Source: Algoriphagus locisalis
Lineage (GTDB): Bacteria > Bacteroidota > Bacteroidia > Cytophagales > Cyclobacteriaceae
NCBI RefSeq assembly: GCF_900116615.1
Contig: NZ_FPBF01000003.1
Location: forward strand, 310,001 to 374,000
Length of the DNA: 64,000 bases
Direction of reading: 5' to 3'
The translations under genes and the position numbers were made by a program. Positions 34,314-42,740 of this stretch are shown in pieces (the stretch's first letter is position 1; every line of letters begins with the position of its first letter). The notes under the pieces were generated by a model. It did no database searches and was not told the DNA's origin. It saw only the letters and a program-made list of their open reading frames with translations.

Positions 34314-35132
34314 CTATAGCGCTTCAACATGAACTGTATATGGATCTTCTTTATACGGATAGTTCTCCTCCAAAAATTTAGGGATCTTTTGTTCAAAAGC
34401 GACCTGATCAAAACTTTCATTCACCAAGAAATACGTATAGAAATCCACATATCCCCATTCGTCAAAAACACTTGGACGGGATTGTTTGAACGTGCTCAAA
34501 GAAAGAAGCGCATTGAATTTAAAATGTGAATTTCCAGGTACATCTTCCATAATTCCCGTGACAGTGTAATCTCCTGCATTCGCTCTTCCTGAGGATTCAC
34601 TTCCTTTCAGCGTTTTTCCCAATGCTTCATCCTCTCCAAAATATCGTTTGGCCGTACTTTCTGTAAGCACTATGCTAAATGGCGCGACTAATGCTGTCTT
34701 CGGATCGCCTTCAATCAGCTTCCAGGAAAACACATCAAATACCGTGGAATCCATAAAAAATACGCCATCCTCCTGCTGGGTAGTTTCCCCATAGCTCAAC
34801 AATAAATCTGATCGACCGGAAAACTGAACAATCTTCTCAATCTCCGGAAATTGCTCTTTCATAGCCGGACCAACCGGAGCATTATGCCAAACCCAGAAAG
34901 GCTCAGCTTCAGATCCTTCCTCCACTTCTTCCGGTGAGCTAGAACCATGTGTAAGTCGATATATCCTGTCACCTTTCTCATGGTACTTATCATAGGAAAG
35001 TTCATCCTGCACAAACATGAAAATAAGTACACAGCAAGCCATACCAATCCCCAAACCTACTATATTGATAAAGGAATACACCTTCTTCTTGAGCAGGTTT
35101 CTGTAGGCGATTTTAAAGTAGTTTTTGAGCAT
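34314..35132 (-). pseudogene. 5' part of the same permease, ending at a premature TAG
   Basis: The fragment starts with MLKNYFKIAYRNLLKKKVYSFINI, nearly identical in layout to the other permeases, has the first membrane helix (GMACCVLIFMFVQDEL) and most of the first MacB-type periplasmic domain. It then stops at TAG (34316-34314), where the neighbours have a Q/E-type residue before DIHLY or DVYL. The start was placed at ATG 35132; the frame is open 19 codons further upstream, but those codons lie in an AT-rich repeat tract. If translated alone, the 272-residue product would be a single-helix protein with a free periplasmic domain. Confidence 0.78.
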
Positions 35133-35313
35133 AATTTTTTGAATTGGAAAATTAAAAGATTGGAAGATTGAAAAATTTAGCCCTAACAATCATTCAATCC
35201 TTAAATACTCTCAGTTTTAATTCAAGACACTTTGTGATTGACAATCAATACTTTGTGCCTATGTCTTGATACTTGATACTAGTTACTTATGTCTTGTTCC
35301 TTGATACTAATCC

Positions 35314-37674
35314 TCACTCGCTCTTCAGCGTTCTAGCCGGGTTAGTCAAAGCAGCTTTGATGGATTGAAAACCTACGGTGAACAAAGCAATCAACATCGT
35401 AGCAGTACCAGTTGCGACAAAAACCCACCATTCGATTCCTACACTGTAGTCATAATTTTGCAACCATTGATCCATGATATACCAGGCAATAGGAACTGAA
35501 AGCAAAAAGGCGATCCCAACTAGCTTTAGGAAGTCCTTAGAAAGCAATAGTGATATACTGCCTACACTTGCTCCCAGCACTTTTCTCACTCCTATTTCTT
35601 TCAGACGATTGGCAGCCATGTAAGTGGAAAGTCCAAATAACCCCAAACATGAAATCACAATAGTCAGAATAGTAAAGACAATGGAAAGCTTTGCCGTTCT
35701 AGCGGTATCATCAAATTTCCTGGCATATTGCTCATCGGCAAATTGGTATTCAAAAGGGAAATTTGGGTTAAACTCTTCAAAAACGCTCTGAATTTTAGCG
35801 AGATTATCTGCTACAGGTTGATCAGGATTCAGACGGATATGCAGGTAACTGAACCAGGAAGAAGGTCCAAATACCATTAATGGGTTAACTGGATCATAAG
35901 GGGATTCGAAAATAAAATCCTCAATGATGCCAACTACTGTATAGTTATCTTCTCCATCAGAAACTATCTGCCCCAAAGGATTTTCCAATCCCATTTTTCT
36001 TATCGCTGTTTCATTCAATAAAATCGCTGTAGAATCACTTGCAAATTCATAGATATCTATGTCTCTACCTTCTACCAAATTGGTTCCCATTACTTTCATA
36101 AAATCAGCATCTGCACTGAACCGAATGAAATCAAGCTTTTCATCCTCTGGCGTACTACCTTCCCAAGAATAACCCCAACCATCGCTGTAGCGCTGGGTAA
36201 TCGGGCTCATCGATTGCGTGACCGCAAGACTGGAGCCACTAGAAAGAAGTGCTTGTTTGATTGCGCTATAATGCTTCTCTATATCGCCCTGCATGGAGAT
36301 GTAGATGAGATTATCTTGGTTATAACCCAACTCACGGTTTTGAGCATGACTTATTTGACGCTGGATGATGATCGTAGAGACAATTAGGATAATAGCGAAG
36401 CTAAATTGGATCACAACCAGTATTTTCCGGGGATTAACCGCCGAAGCAGCTGAACGAAAAGTACCTTTTAATACATTTACTGGACTAAACGAAGAGAGGA
36501 AAAATGCAGGATAACTTCCTGCCAAAAGACCAGTAAGCAATATAAAGCTGATCAACTGAAGCCAGAAAATCACCTCAGTGTATGGAAGAAATAGCTGCTT
36601 GCCAATCAGTATATTAAAGGAAGGAAGCGCCAGTTCCACCAGAAGGATTGCCAAAACCCCCGCGATCAACGCAATGAGCGTGCTTTCCCCAATAAACTGT
36701 GCGATAAGAGAAGTTTTTCTAGCTCCTACGACTTTTCTCAAACCTACTTCCTTGGCTCTCTTTTCACTTCGAGCAGTGCTCAGATTCATAAAGTTGATAC
36801 AGGCAATGACCAGAATAAACAATGCGATAAATCCAAACATTCGGACAGTCACTATCCTTCCTCCTACGAGCTGGCCGTTCTCACTTTTTCCATATAGGTG
36901 TATCTGTGAAAGAGGGTAGCTAAATACGTCTGCTGTATTCTCACCGTTGGTATGTTCCTTGGTTATGTTTATCACTTTCTCGTTGAATGCCTCGTGGGAA
37001 GCATTTTCTGTGAGCAATACATAGTTCTCAACGGAGTTATTTCCCCACCATTCGTCATCCCAACCCAGTTTTTTCATGTAAGCCCACGACAGAAAGTAAT
37101 CCGACTGAAAGCGGGTATTATTTGGCAAATTCTCCAGAACTCCCGTCACTGTAAAAATATCTGTACTATCGATCTTGACTGTCTGCCCCACAGCCATCTC
37201 AGTACCAAACAATTTTTTGGCAAAGTCTTCAGTGACCACCATGTTATACGGATCTTCCAAAGCAGTAGAACTATTGCCTTGCAGCATCGGAAAATCAAAC
37301 ACATCCAAAAAATCTGGATCGATGAAAGAACCTGATTCGTTCATTTTCTTATCTCCAACCGTGAAAAGGAAATTGGCATGATTGATCCGAACCGCTTGCT
37401 CTACTTCTGGATAGTCCTTTTCTAGCGTAGGCCCCATTATTTTGGGAGTTGTACCCCATGCCCATAGTTCGCCGCTAAACGTATCTCTGTTATACATTCG
37501 ATAGATTCGGTCCGACTTGGAATGCTCCCGATCCATACTCACCTCGTTCTGTATCCACAGCAAAATCAGAATAGCTGACGCCATCCCAATACCCAATCCT
37601 CCGATATTGATGAAAGCGTAACCTTTACTTCTAACGATATTTCTCCAGGCGATTTTAAAGTAGTTTTTGAGCAT
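35314..37674 (-). CDS. FtsX/MacB-type ABC transporter permease
   Basis: A 786-residue paralogue of the other permeases, first in the tandem set of three. It has the N-terminal MLKNYFKIAWRNIVRSKGYAFINI motif, a first helix, a periplasmic core domain, three helices (about residues 275-400, with FMNLSTARSEKRAKEVGLRKVVGA), a second core domain and three C-terminal helices, ending NPARTLKSE. It probably leads the transcript, since the promoter-like elements at 37837-37941 lie upstream. The gaps to the next two permeases are 130-190 bases of TTCTTG/GATACTT repeat text. Substrate unknown; no ATPase is present in the locus. Confidence 0.92.
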   Translation of the reverse strand: MLKNYFKIAWRNIVRSKGYAFINIGGLGIGMASAILILLWIQNEVSMDREHSKSDRIYRMYNRDTFSGELWAWGTTPKIMGPTLEKDYPEVEQAVRINHANFLFTVGDKKMNESGSFIDPDFLDVFDFPMLQGNSSTALEDPYNMVVTEDFAKKLFGTEMAVGQTVKIDSTDIFTVTGVLENLPNNTRFQSDYFLSWAYMKKLGWDDEWWGNNSVENYVLLTENASHEAFNEKVINITKEHTNGENTADVFSYPLSQIHLYGKSENGQLVGGRIVTVRMFGFIALFILVIACINFMNLSTARSEKRAKEVGLRKVVGARKTSLIAQFIGESTLIALIAGVLAILLVELALPSFNILIGKQLFLPYTEVIFWLQLISFILLTGLLAGSYPAFFLSSFSPVNVLKGTFRSAASAVNPRKILVVIQFSFAIILIVSTIIIQRQISHAQNRELGYNQDNLIYISMQGDIEKHYSAIKQALLSSGSSLAVTQSMSPITQRYSDGWGYSWEGSTPEDEKLDFIRFSADADFMKVMGTNLVEGRDIDIYEFASDSTAILLNETAIRKMGLENPLGQIVSDGEDNYTVVGIIEDFIFESPYDPVNPLMVFGPSSWFSYLHIRLNPDQPVADNLAKIQSVFEEFNPNFPFEYQFADEQYARKFDDTARTAKLSIVFTILTIVISCLGLFGLSTYMAANRLKEIGVRKVLGASVGSISLLLSKDFLKLVGIAFLLSVPIAWYIMDQWLQNYDYSVGIEWWVFVATGTATMLIALFTVGFQSIKAALTNPARTLKSE

Positions 37675-37796
37675 AAGGTTGGAAAGTTAAAAGACACTAA
37701 GGTTTGACAGTTGATAGCTTGCAAAGTGGTAAAGTTGAGTAGCAATAAATCAGACTGCATAGCCTAACCCACCACATCACGTAACTTAATTTATCG

Positions 37797-37815
37797 TTCT
37801 ACCTCTGGTAGAACA
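37797..37815. promoter_or_regulatory. Perfect 8-bp palindrome GTTCTACC-TCT-GGTAGAAC
   Basis: The two 8-base arms match perfectly around a 3-base centre. It would lie in the 5' leader of the permease transcript if transcription starts near 37826. It could be an operator or an RNA hairpin. Confidence 0.45.
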
Positions 37816-37836
37816 AGTTGGTTCTTTCAAATAGTA

Positions 37837-37941
37837 ATTCCAGATTTATGCCATTAAAAAGTTGCCTAATTAAGCGTAGGAAGGCATTTTTCCATTTAAT
37901 CCTAATTAGCTGTCGGACAGTTTTGTTCGCCAACGGGCAAA
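37837..37941 (-). promoter_or_regulatory. Sigma-54-like promoter and upstream activator site of the three-permease cassette
   Basis: On the minus strand TGGCATAAATCTGGAAT (37853-37837) resembles a -24/-12 promoter: the -24 half TGGCA is good, but the -12 half lacks the usual GC. The plus-strand half-site TTTTGTTCG (37921-37929) followed by ACGGGCAA, and the short palindrome CTGTCGGACAG (37910-37920), lie upstream. The same parts occur at 46182-46287 with almost the same spacing. An enhancer-binding activator is inferred; none is encoded in this window. Confidence 0.45.
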
Positions 37942-37991
37942 TTCAATTCGATCCCCAGACTTTTGTGGGATTAAGGAAACCCAACGCTTAG

Positions 37992-39008
37992 CTATTTTTT
38001 CTCAACCATTTTATTCCCCTGAAAACTATACAATAAGTAAAAAAGCGAAGGCAAAATAAAAACACTTCCTATCATCAGTGCCCAAGCCAAGGTATCTATG
38101 GGTTTTCCAATAGCAGCGGAGTTAAAAAGAGATAAGTTTTCACCTGACTTGGTGATGATCAAGTCTGGGAAATAATGGTAACCAAAAGCTGCTAAAATAG
38201 CGGTAACGACAAAACCACTCAGTAAGCGAACAAGCGATTTACTTCCCTCTTTCAAATTTAGCCAAAGCGCAATTATCGCAAGAGTAGCCAACACCAAAGT
38301 CCCAATGGTAATCCATTCGGTCAATAATAACCCTACCAAAGGCACTTCATCTATGATCGAAGCCGCAAACACCAAACCTCCCGTAAGTACAGTAAACACA
38401 ATAAACAGCTTTGCTTTCCTCACAACAAACGCTTTGACCTCAGACTTTTTGGCCTCGCCAACTAAAAATACGGAAGCTAAAAACCCACAAATCGCAACAG
38501 TGAAAATCCCGACAGAAACACTAAAAAAATTGAACCAAGGATGAATGTAGGCCTCATAAAACCCTTTGGCTTCTGGATCTATTTGGCCTGCCACAGCTGC
38601 CCCGAAAATCAATCCGAGAAAGAAAGGTGTGATAAAGCTGGAATAGGTGAAAATAAAATTATAAACCTTTTGCATATCATCCTGATAGGCATCGTAATGA
38701 CGAAAAACGAAAGCAGTTCCCCTGCCGATAATTCCGATCAGCATCAAAGCCAAGGGAATATGCAGATGCACCGAAAGCGTCGTATAAATCGATGGAAACC
38801 CCACAAACAGAATTACGATGGCGATAATCAACCACATATGGTTTGCTTCCCAGATCGGCCCTATGGTTTTATAGGTAGTGTCTTGAAGTTGAGAACGCAT
38901 GCGTGCTGGCGTGAAAATCTCCAAAATCCCAGCGCCAAAATCAGCACCGCCAAGGATGACATACATCAATAGAGCAAGGCAAAGGAAAATGATTACGACG
39001 TATAGCAT
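37992..39008 (-). CDS. cydB: Cytochrome bd ubiquinol oxidase subunit II
   Basis: CydB is the second membrane subunit of the bd-type terminal oxidase, which reduces oxygen to water with quinol electrons and high oxygen affinity. The 338-residue protein has about eight to nine helices and the family start GGADFGAGILEIFT, then IGPIWEANHMWLIIAIVILFVGFP and FRHYDAY. It follows cydA by 9 bases on the minus strand, so the two form one operon. No cydX-like small ORF or CydDC assembly transporter is visible next to it. Confidence 0.96.
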   Translation of the reverse strand: MLYVVIIFLCLALLMYVILGGADFGAGILEIFTPARMRSQLQDTTYKTIGPIWEANHMWLIIAIVILFVGFPSIYTTLSVHLHIPLALMLIGIIGRGTAFVFRHYDAYQDDMQKVYNFIFTYSSFITPFFLGLIFGAAVAGQIDPEAKGFYEAYIHPWFNFFSVSVGIFTVAICGFLASVFLVGEAKKSEVKAFVVRKAKLFIVFTVLTGGLVFAASIIDEVPLVGLLLTEWITIGTLVLATLAIIALWLNLKEGSKSLVRLLSGFVVTAILAAFGYHYFPDLIITKSGENLSLFNSAAIGKPIDTLAWALMIGSVFILPSLFYLLYSFQGNKMVEKK

Positions 39009-39017
39009 GAGTACAGT

Positions 39018-40349
39018 TTAAGATTCAACGTTTGCCATGGTTTTTTGTGCCAGTGTCGCTGGAACTGCTTTGATCTGACGGTACAGCAAAAAGGAAACTA
39101 TCCCAGCAAGAGATACATAGATCGCTGTAAATATGAAAAACGAGTATTTGATTCCTGGAATTGGAGTCACGGCATCCTTGGTCAGCATGATTTCATAAAT
39201 AATCCAAGGCTGCCTTCCCACTTCCGTGACTGTCCATCCAGCTTCCAGCGCAATAAATCCCAGCGGGGTGGCAAGCACAAAAAGCCATAGAAACCAGGAT
39301 TGAGCCTGCCAGTTTTTCTTTTTCCAAGTAGAGAAAAAATACAGCAAACTCAAGCCAACCAGAATCATCCCTAACCCAACCATGATCTGAAATGCATAAT
39401 GAACCACTGCCACAGGAGGATGATGCTCCTCAGGGAACTGATCCAGACCAATCACTTCTGCTTCAAAATCCCCATGAGCCAAGAAACTTAGAGCACCGGG
39501 AATTTCAATCGCATAATTAACTTCTTTAGCTTCTTCATCTGGAATCCCACCGATGATCAGCGGAGCTGCCTTACTAGTTTCAAAGTGCGCTTCCATAGCC
39601 GCTAGTTTGGCGGGCTGTCTTACAGCAATATCTTTCGCAGAAATATCACCGGAAATTGGCTGAAGCAAGGCAGCAACTGCCCCAAACAAAATTGCGATAG
39701 TAAACGCTTTTCTATGAAAATCTATATACTTCCCCTTCAGTATCATATACGCATGGATTCCCGCCACTGCAAAACCTGTAGCTGTAAAAGCCGCCAAAGT
39801 CATGTGCAAAGCCTGCGTAAACCAAGCCTCATTAAACAGCGCTGCTACAGGATCAATATTCAGAAACTTACCCTCTACATATTCAAATCCACTCGGGCTA
39901 TTCATCCAGCCATTGGCAGCCACAACTAAAATCCCCGAAGCCAAGCCACTCACACCTACCACTACACCTGTGAACCAATGAAACCAAGGTTTGAATCGAT
40001 CCCAACCGTACAAAAAAAATCCTAAGGCGATCGCTTCAATAAAGAAAGCTGTTCCTTCCAGCGAAAATGGCATCCCGAAGATCGGTCCTGCATGAAGCAT
40101 AAACTCCGGCCAAAGCAATCCGAGTTCGAAGGAAAGCATGGTTCCGGAAACTGCTCCTGTGACAAAAAAAATCGCTACTCCTTTACTCCAAGCTTTAGTC
40201 AAATCCTTGTAAAGTGGATTTCCTGTTTTGAGGTATTTGTAATGGGAAGTCGCCATAAAAAACGGCATCACCATGCCGATACAAGCGAAAATAATATGGA
40301 ATCCCAGAGAAAGAGCCATCTGAGAACGGGCAGCAAAAAGATCTTCCAT
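39018..40349 (-). CDS. cydA: Cytochrome bd ubiquinol oxidase subunit I
   Basis: CydA carries hemes b558, b595 and d. The start was placed at ATG 40349 (MEDLFAARSQMALSLGFHIIFACIGM), which keeps His17 of the conserved LGFHI heme ligand region near the N-terminus; a 15-codon extension upstream has no family support. The GRQPW motif (EVGRQPWIIYE) is intact. At 443 residues it is a short-Q-loop form, like CioA and other non-proteobacterial enzymes. The gene is divergent from a bestrophin gene, and a perfect 15-bp palindrome lies about 90 bases upstream. Confidence 0.96.
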   Translation of the reverse strand: MEDLFAARSQMALSLGFHIIFACIGMVMPFFMATSHYKYLKTGNPLYKDLTKAWSKGVAIFFVTGAVSGTMLSFELGLLWPEFMLHAGPIFGMPFSLEGTAFFIEAIALGFFLYGWDRFKPWFHWFTGVVVGVSGLASGILVVAANGWMNSPSGFEYVEGKFLNIDPVAALFNEAWFTQALHMTLAAFTATGFAVAGIHAYMILKGKYIDFHRKAFTIAILFGAVAALLQPISGDISAKDIAVRQPAKLAAMEAHFETSKAAPLIIGGIPDEEAKEVNYAIEIPGALSFLAHGDFEAEVIGLDQFPEEHHPPVAVVHYAFQIMVGLGMILVGLSLLYFFSTWKKKNWQAQSWFLWLFVLATPLGFIALEAGWTVTEVGRQPWIIYEIMLTKDAVTPIPGIKYSFFIFTAIYVSLAGIVSFLLYRQIKAVPATLAQKTMANVES

Positions 40350-40439
40350 GCACTTTATTTGGTTTAATTCAGCCAAAAACCCAGAACTGAACACATTAAA
40401 CTAATCATAGGATTGACGCTGAAAATGCAGGATAAGTTC

Positions 40440-40454
40440 AAGTTTAGTAAACTT
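40440..40454. promoter_or_regulatory. Perfect palindrome AAGTTTA-G-TAAACTT upstream of cydA
   Basis: Seven-base arms around one central base, 91 bases before the cydA start and 168 bases before the divergent bestrophin gene. Symmetry and position suggest an operator for a redox-responsive regulator. It does not match the FNR consensus TTGAT-N4-ATCAA. Confidence 0.45.
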
Positions 40455-40621
40455 AATTTACCCATACGTGACCAGGCATTTCAAAATTCAGAAGAACTGA
40501 TATTCTGAGGTAAAAACAGATCCCCATTTTCAAGGATTTTTTACTTTTTCCCACAGAATCAAGTCTTTAAATACCGGACTTTTGACAATTTTCTGTAGTT
40601 TAATTGCAAAAAAATATTTTT

Positions 40622-41608
40622 ATGTACGTAAAACGGTATTACAGTTTTTGGATGACAGTGCGCTGGTCCAAATTATCATTGATCTATGGCATACTGTACT
40701 CTGTGGTCATAATCGTGTTATACGAAGTCACCTCCATTCCTTTTTCACTTCCCTGGCAGCCAATCTCTGTAATCGGTGTAGCTGTAGCTTTTTTTCTAGG
40801 TTTCAAAAACAACTCTTCTTATGATCGGACTTGGGAAGCCCGAAAAATCTGGGGAGCAATAGTCAATGACAGCAGAACATTTGCCACAGCTGTTCTAAGT
40901 CTTCCTAGCCAAAATATGCCAGCGGAAGACAAAAAGAAACTTATTTACAGACACCTCGCCTGGCTTTTGGCGCTAAAACATGTGATGCGAAAGGAGAAAA
41001 CTTGGGAGCATAATCTACCTGTAAATAAGCTGAATTTCATCCCAGGCTTTATTAAAGAATATAACGATGGAATCTTCGCTGAAATAGAAAAATACCTTTC
41101 AAAAGAAGAGCTCGGGAGCTTAAAGAAACTATCCAATATCCCCTCCCAACTGCTGAAAAATCAAAGTTTGGAAATCGGAAGTTTAAACGAAAAAGCCTAC
41201 ATCTCTGATTACAAACAAGTTCGGCTTCATGAGCTGATCGGTCAATTGTACACCAATCAAGGAATGAGCGAACGTATTAAAAACTTTCCATTTCCAAGAC
41301 AATATGCATCTACAGGATTATGGATTACTTACATTTTTTGCGCATTGATTCCCTTCGGTTTGCTGGATATTTTCGCTCAGTCCTCAGCCTTACACTATTG
41401 GCTGACCATTCCATTTTCAGCGATAATCATCTGGACTTTCTTTGTAGTGGACCGGATCGGAGATTATTCAGAGAATCCATTCGAAGGCGGTTATAACGAT
41501 GTGCCTATTTCATCCATTGCCAGAGCGATAGAAATTGATTTGTTGGAAATGCTGGAAGAGGAAAACATCCCTGCTCCTTACGCGGTGGAAAATGGGTTTT
41601 TGATGTGA
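40622..41608 (+). CDS. Bestrophin family anion channel-like protein
   Basis: The 328-residue protein belongs to the bestrophin/RFP-TM (UPF0187, YneE) family of pentameric chloride-type channels. Features seen are an N-terminal helix with SIPFSLPWQPISVIGVAVAFFLGFKNNSSYDRTWEARKIWG (shortened form of the family core, with YDRxWEAR), a long cytoplasmic helical part, and a second membrane pair (WITYIFCALIPFGLLDIF, AIIIWTFFVVDRIGDYSENPFEG) with the conserved DxxxxxxENPF-like segment. The start ATG 40622 is preferred over a TTG six codons upstream. It is divergent from cydAB, and the link between them is only positional. Confidence 0.9.
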   Translation: MYVKRYYSFWMTVRWSKLSLIYGILYSVVIIVLYEVTSIPFSLPWQPISVIGVAVAFFLGFKNNSSYDRTWEARKIWGAIVNDSRTFATAVLSLPSQNMPAEDKKKLIYRHLAWLLALKHVMRKEKTWEHNLPVNKLNFIPGFIKEYNDGIFAEIEKYLSKEELGSLKKLSNIPSQLLKNQSLEIGSLNEKAYISDYKQVRLHELIGQLYTNQGMSERIKNFPFPRQYASTGLWITYIFCALIPFGLLDIFAQSSALHYWLTIPFSAIIIWTFFVVDRIGDYSENPFEGGYNDVPISSIARAIEIDLLEMLEEENIPAPYAVENGFLM

Positions 41609-41757
41609 TGTTGTTCTAAAGTAATAAGTTTGAAAAGTGGTAAAGTTTTAAAAATTCTAAATCGAATAAAAAGACCGAAGTGGTCCATATTCTAGTCTTT
41701 ACCAAATCTTGCAATGCTTTAGTTTCTATATTGACGAGTGTAAGACACTTTGAAAAT

Positions 41758-41801
41758 TGCGGACTCTGCGAAATCTCCGCGTACTTTGTGGTTAAATAAT
41801 T
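41758..41801. repeat. Dispersed CTCTGCG...TTTGTGGTTAAA repeat
   Basis: GGACTCTGCGAAATCTCCGC followed by GTACTTTGTGGTTAAAT is a relative of the unit repeated at 6126-6628 and of copies at 14171-14215, 13866-13905 (reverse) and 23890-23928. It lies between convergent genes. Confidence 0.55.
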
Positions 41802-41805
41802 TAAA

Positions 41806-41841
41806 AAAAAGTCCCTCAAACTTTCGCTTGAGGGACTTTTT
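41806..41841. terminator. Strong bidirectional terminator
   Basis: AAAAAGTCCCTCAA (41806-41819) pairs with TTGAGGGACTTTTT (41828-41841) over 14 bp with an 8-base loop. A and T tracts on both sides let it end both the bestrophin transcript and the minus-strand GIN/permease transcript, which stops at 41858. Confidence 0.9.
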
Positions 41842-41857
41842 GGTTGGTTTGTGTCTT

Positions 41858-42553
41858 TTACCTTTTTGTTATGCTGCTAGAACCTGAAGTTCTGATATTT
41901 CCCAATTTTGGCGAACCTGAGTAAACAACATCACCGGATCCTGAAGAGCTTACAGAAAGCATTCCAAGGTCACCAACTAAAGTATCTCCTGATCCTGATT
42001 TGCCCACTACCAACTCGCCGATTGCCAAGCGCTCTGCTTCGAAATCACCAGAACCAGACTGCTTGATCTCAGCTTGATCTACAGAGCCGCTTTTGATCAG
42101 CATATCTGCTGACCCTGAAATTCCAACTGATAATTTCTCTGCTTCCAGCTTTTCTATAATAATGTCCCCAGATCCAGAAAGGGCTGCGTAAAATGATTCA
42201 GATCTTACCGGAGAAGTCACTTCCATGGTTCCAGAACCTGAGCACTTAATACCATCAAGATCTTTGTAGGTGATGTAAAACTTCAGCTTAACATTATTAT
42301 AGCTTCCTTTTACTAAGCCCACACTTAGCACATCACCGTCTATCTCTGTTTTCACTTTGTTGAGGTCAACACCCTTTGCTTCGATTCTTACTTCTTCCTT
42401 ATCTCCTTCTGTCAAGATCACTTCCCAGCTCCCGCCAGAATGTACTTTTGTAAAATGTCCAGGAGTCCTGGTTTCAGTTTGCTGTGCCTGTACGCATGAG
42501 GCCATCACGAAAGCAGTGAAGACAAATGCTAAAATTTTTGAATAGAGTTTCAT
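41858..42553 (-). CDS. Exported DUF2807 (GIN domain) protein
   Basis: With the start at ATG 42553 the product has 231 residues, a signal peptide (about residues 1-23, cleaved at VQA-Q) and a single-stranded beta-helix-like GIN domain. Repeats such as GIKCSGSGTMEV, ALSGSGDIIIEKL, GISGSADMLIKSG, KQSGSGDFEAERL and GKSGSGDTLVGDL recur with SGSGD at each turn. DUF2807 proteins are periplasmic or surface proteins of unknown function, common in Bacteroidota. It is the last gene of the minus-strand cassette GIN-permease-GIN. A longer frame upstream (to 42631) would put 26 unrelated residues before the signal peptide. Confidence 0.88.
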   Translation of the reverse strand: MKLYSKILAFVFTAFVMASCVQAQQTETRTPGHFTKVHSGGSWEVILTEGDKEEVRIEAKGVDLNKVKTEIDGDVLSVGLVKGSYNNVKLKFYITYKDLDGIKCSGSGTMEVTSPVRSESFYAALSGSGDIIIEKLEAEKLSVGISGSADMLIKSGSVDQAEIKQSGSGDFEAERLAIGELVVGKSGSGDTLVGDLGMLSVSSSGSGDVVYSGSPKLGNIRTSGSSSITKR

Positions 42554-42619
42554 TTTTATATAGTTGAAAGGTTGTAAAGTTGAAATGTTAAAAGGTTTTT
42601 TAAACAGTCTTGTATTCGT

Positions 42620-42634
42620 TAGATGCGACATCTA
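42620..42634. other. Small palindrome TAGATG-CGA-CATCTA
   Basis: Perfect 6-bp arms around a 3-base centre, in the 187-bp gap between the permease and the downstream GIN gene. It could be an mRNA hairpin in the polycistronic transcript. Confidence 0.3.
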
Positions 42635-42740
42635 GGAATAAGGTTGCATCAGCTGATTTTTTCTTGATTCTTAAGTCGTGACACTTGACTCTTGGATCTT
42701 GACTCTTGGTTCTAGCATCTTGATACTTGCTACCAAAACA

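Larger units (their letters stand above)
37675..37991. other. 317-bp intergenic region upstream of the permease cassette
   Basis: From right to left on the minus strand it holds an enhancer-like palindrome (37910-37941), a TGGCATAA promoter-like box (37837-37853), a GTTCTACC-TCT-GGTAGAAC hairpin (37797-37815) and, next to the permease start, a loose GGTAAAGTTG/GGAAAGTTAAAAG tract (37676-37740). No gene is supported. Confidence 0.6.
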
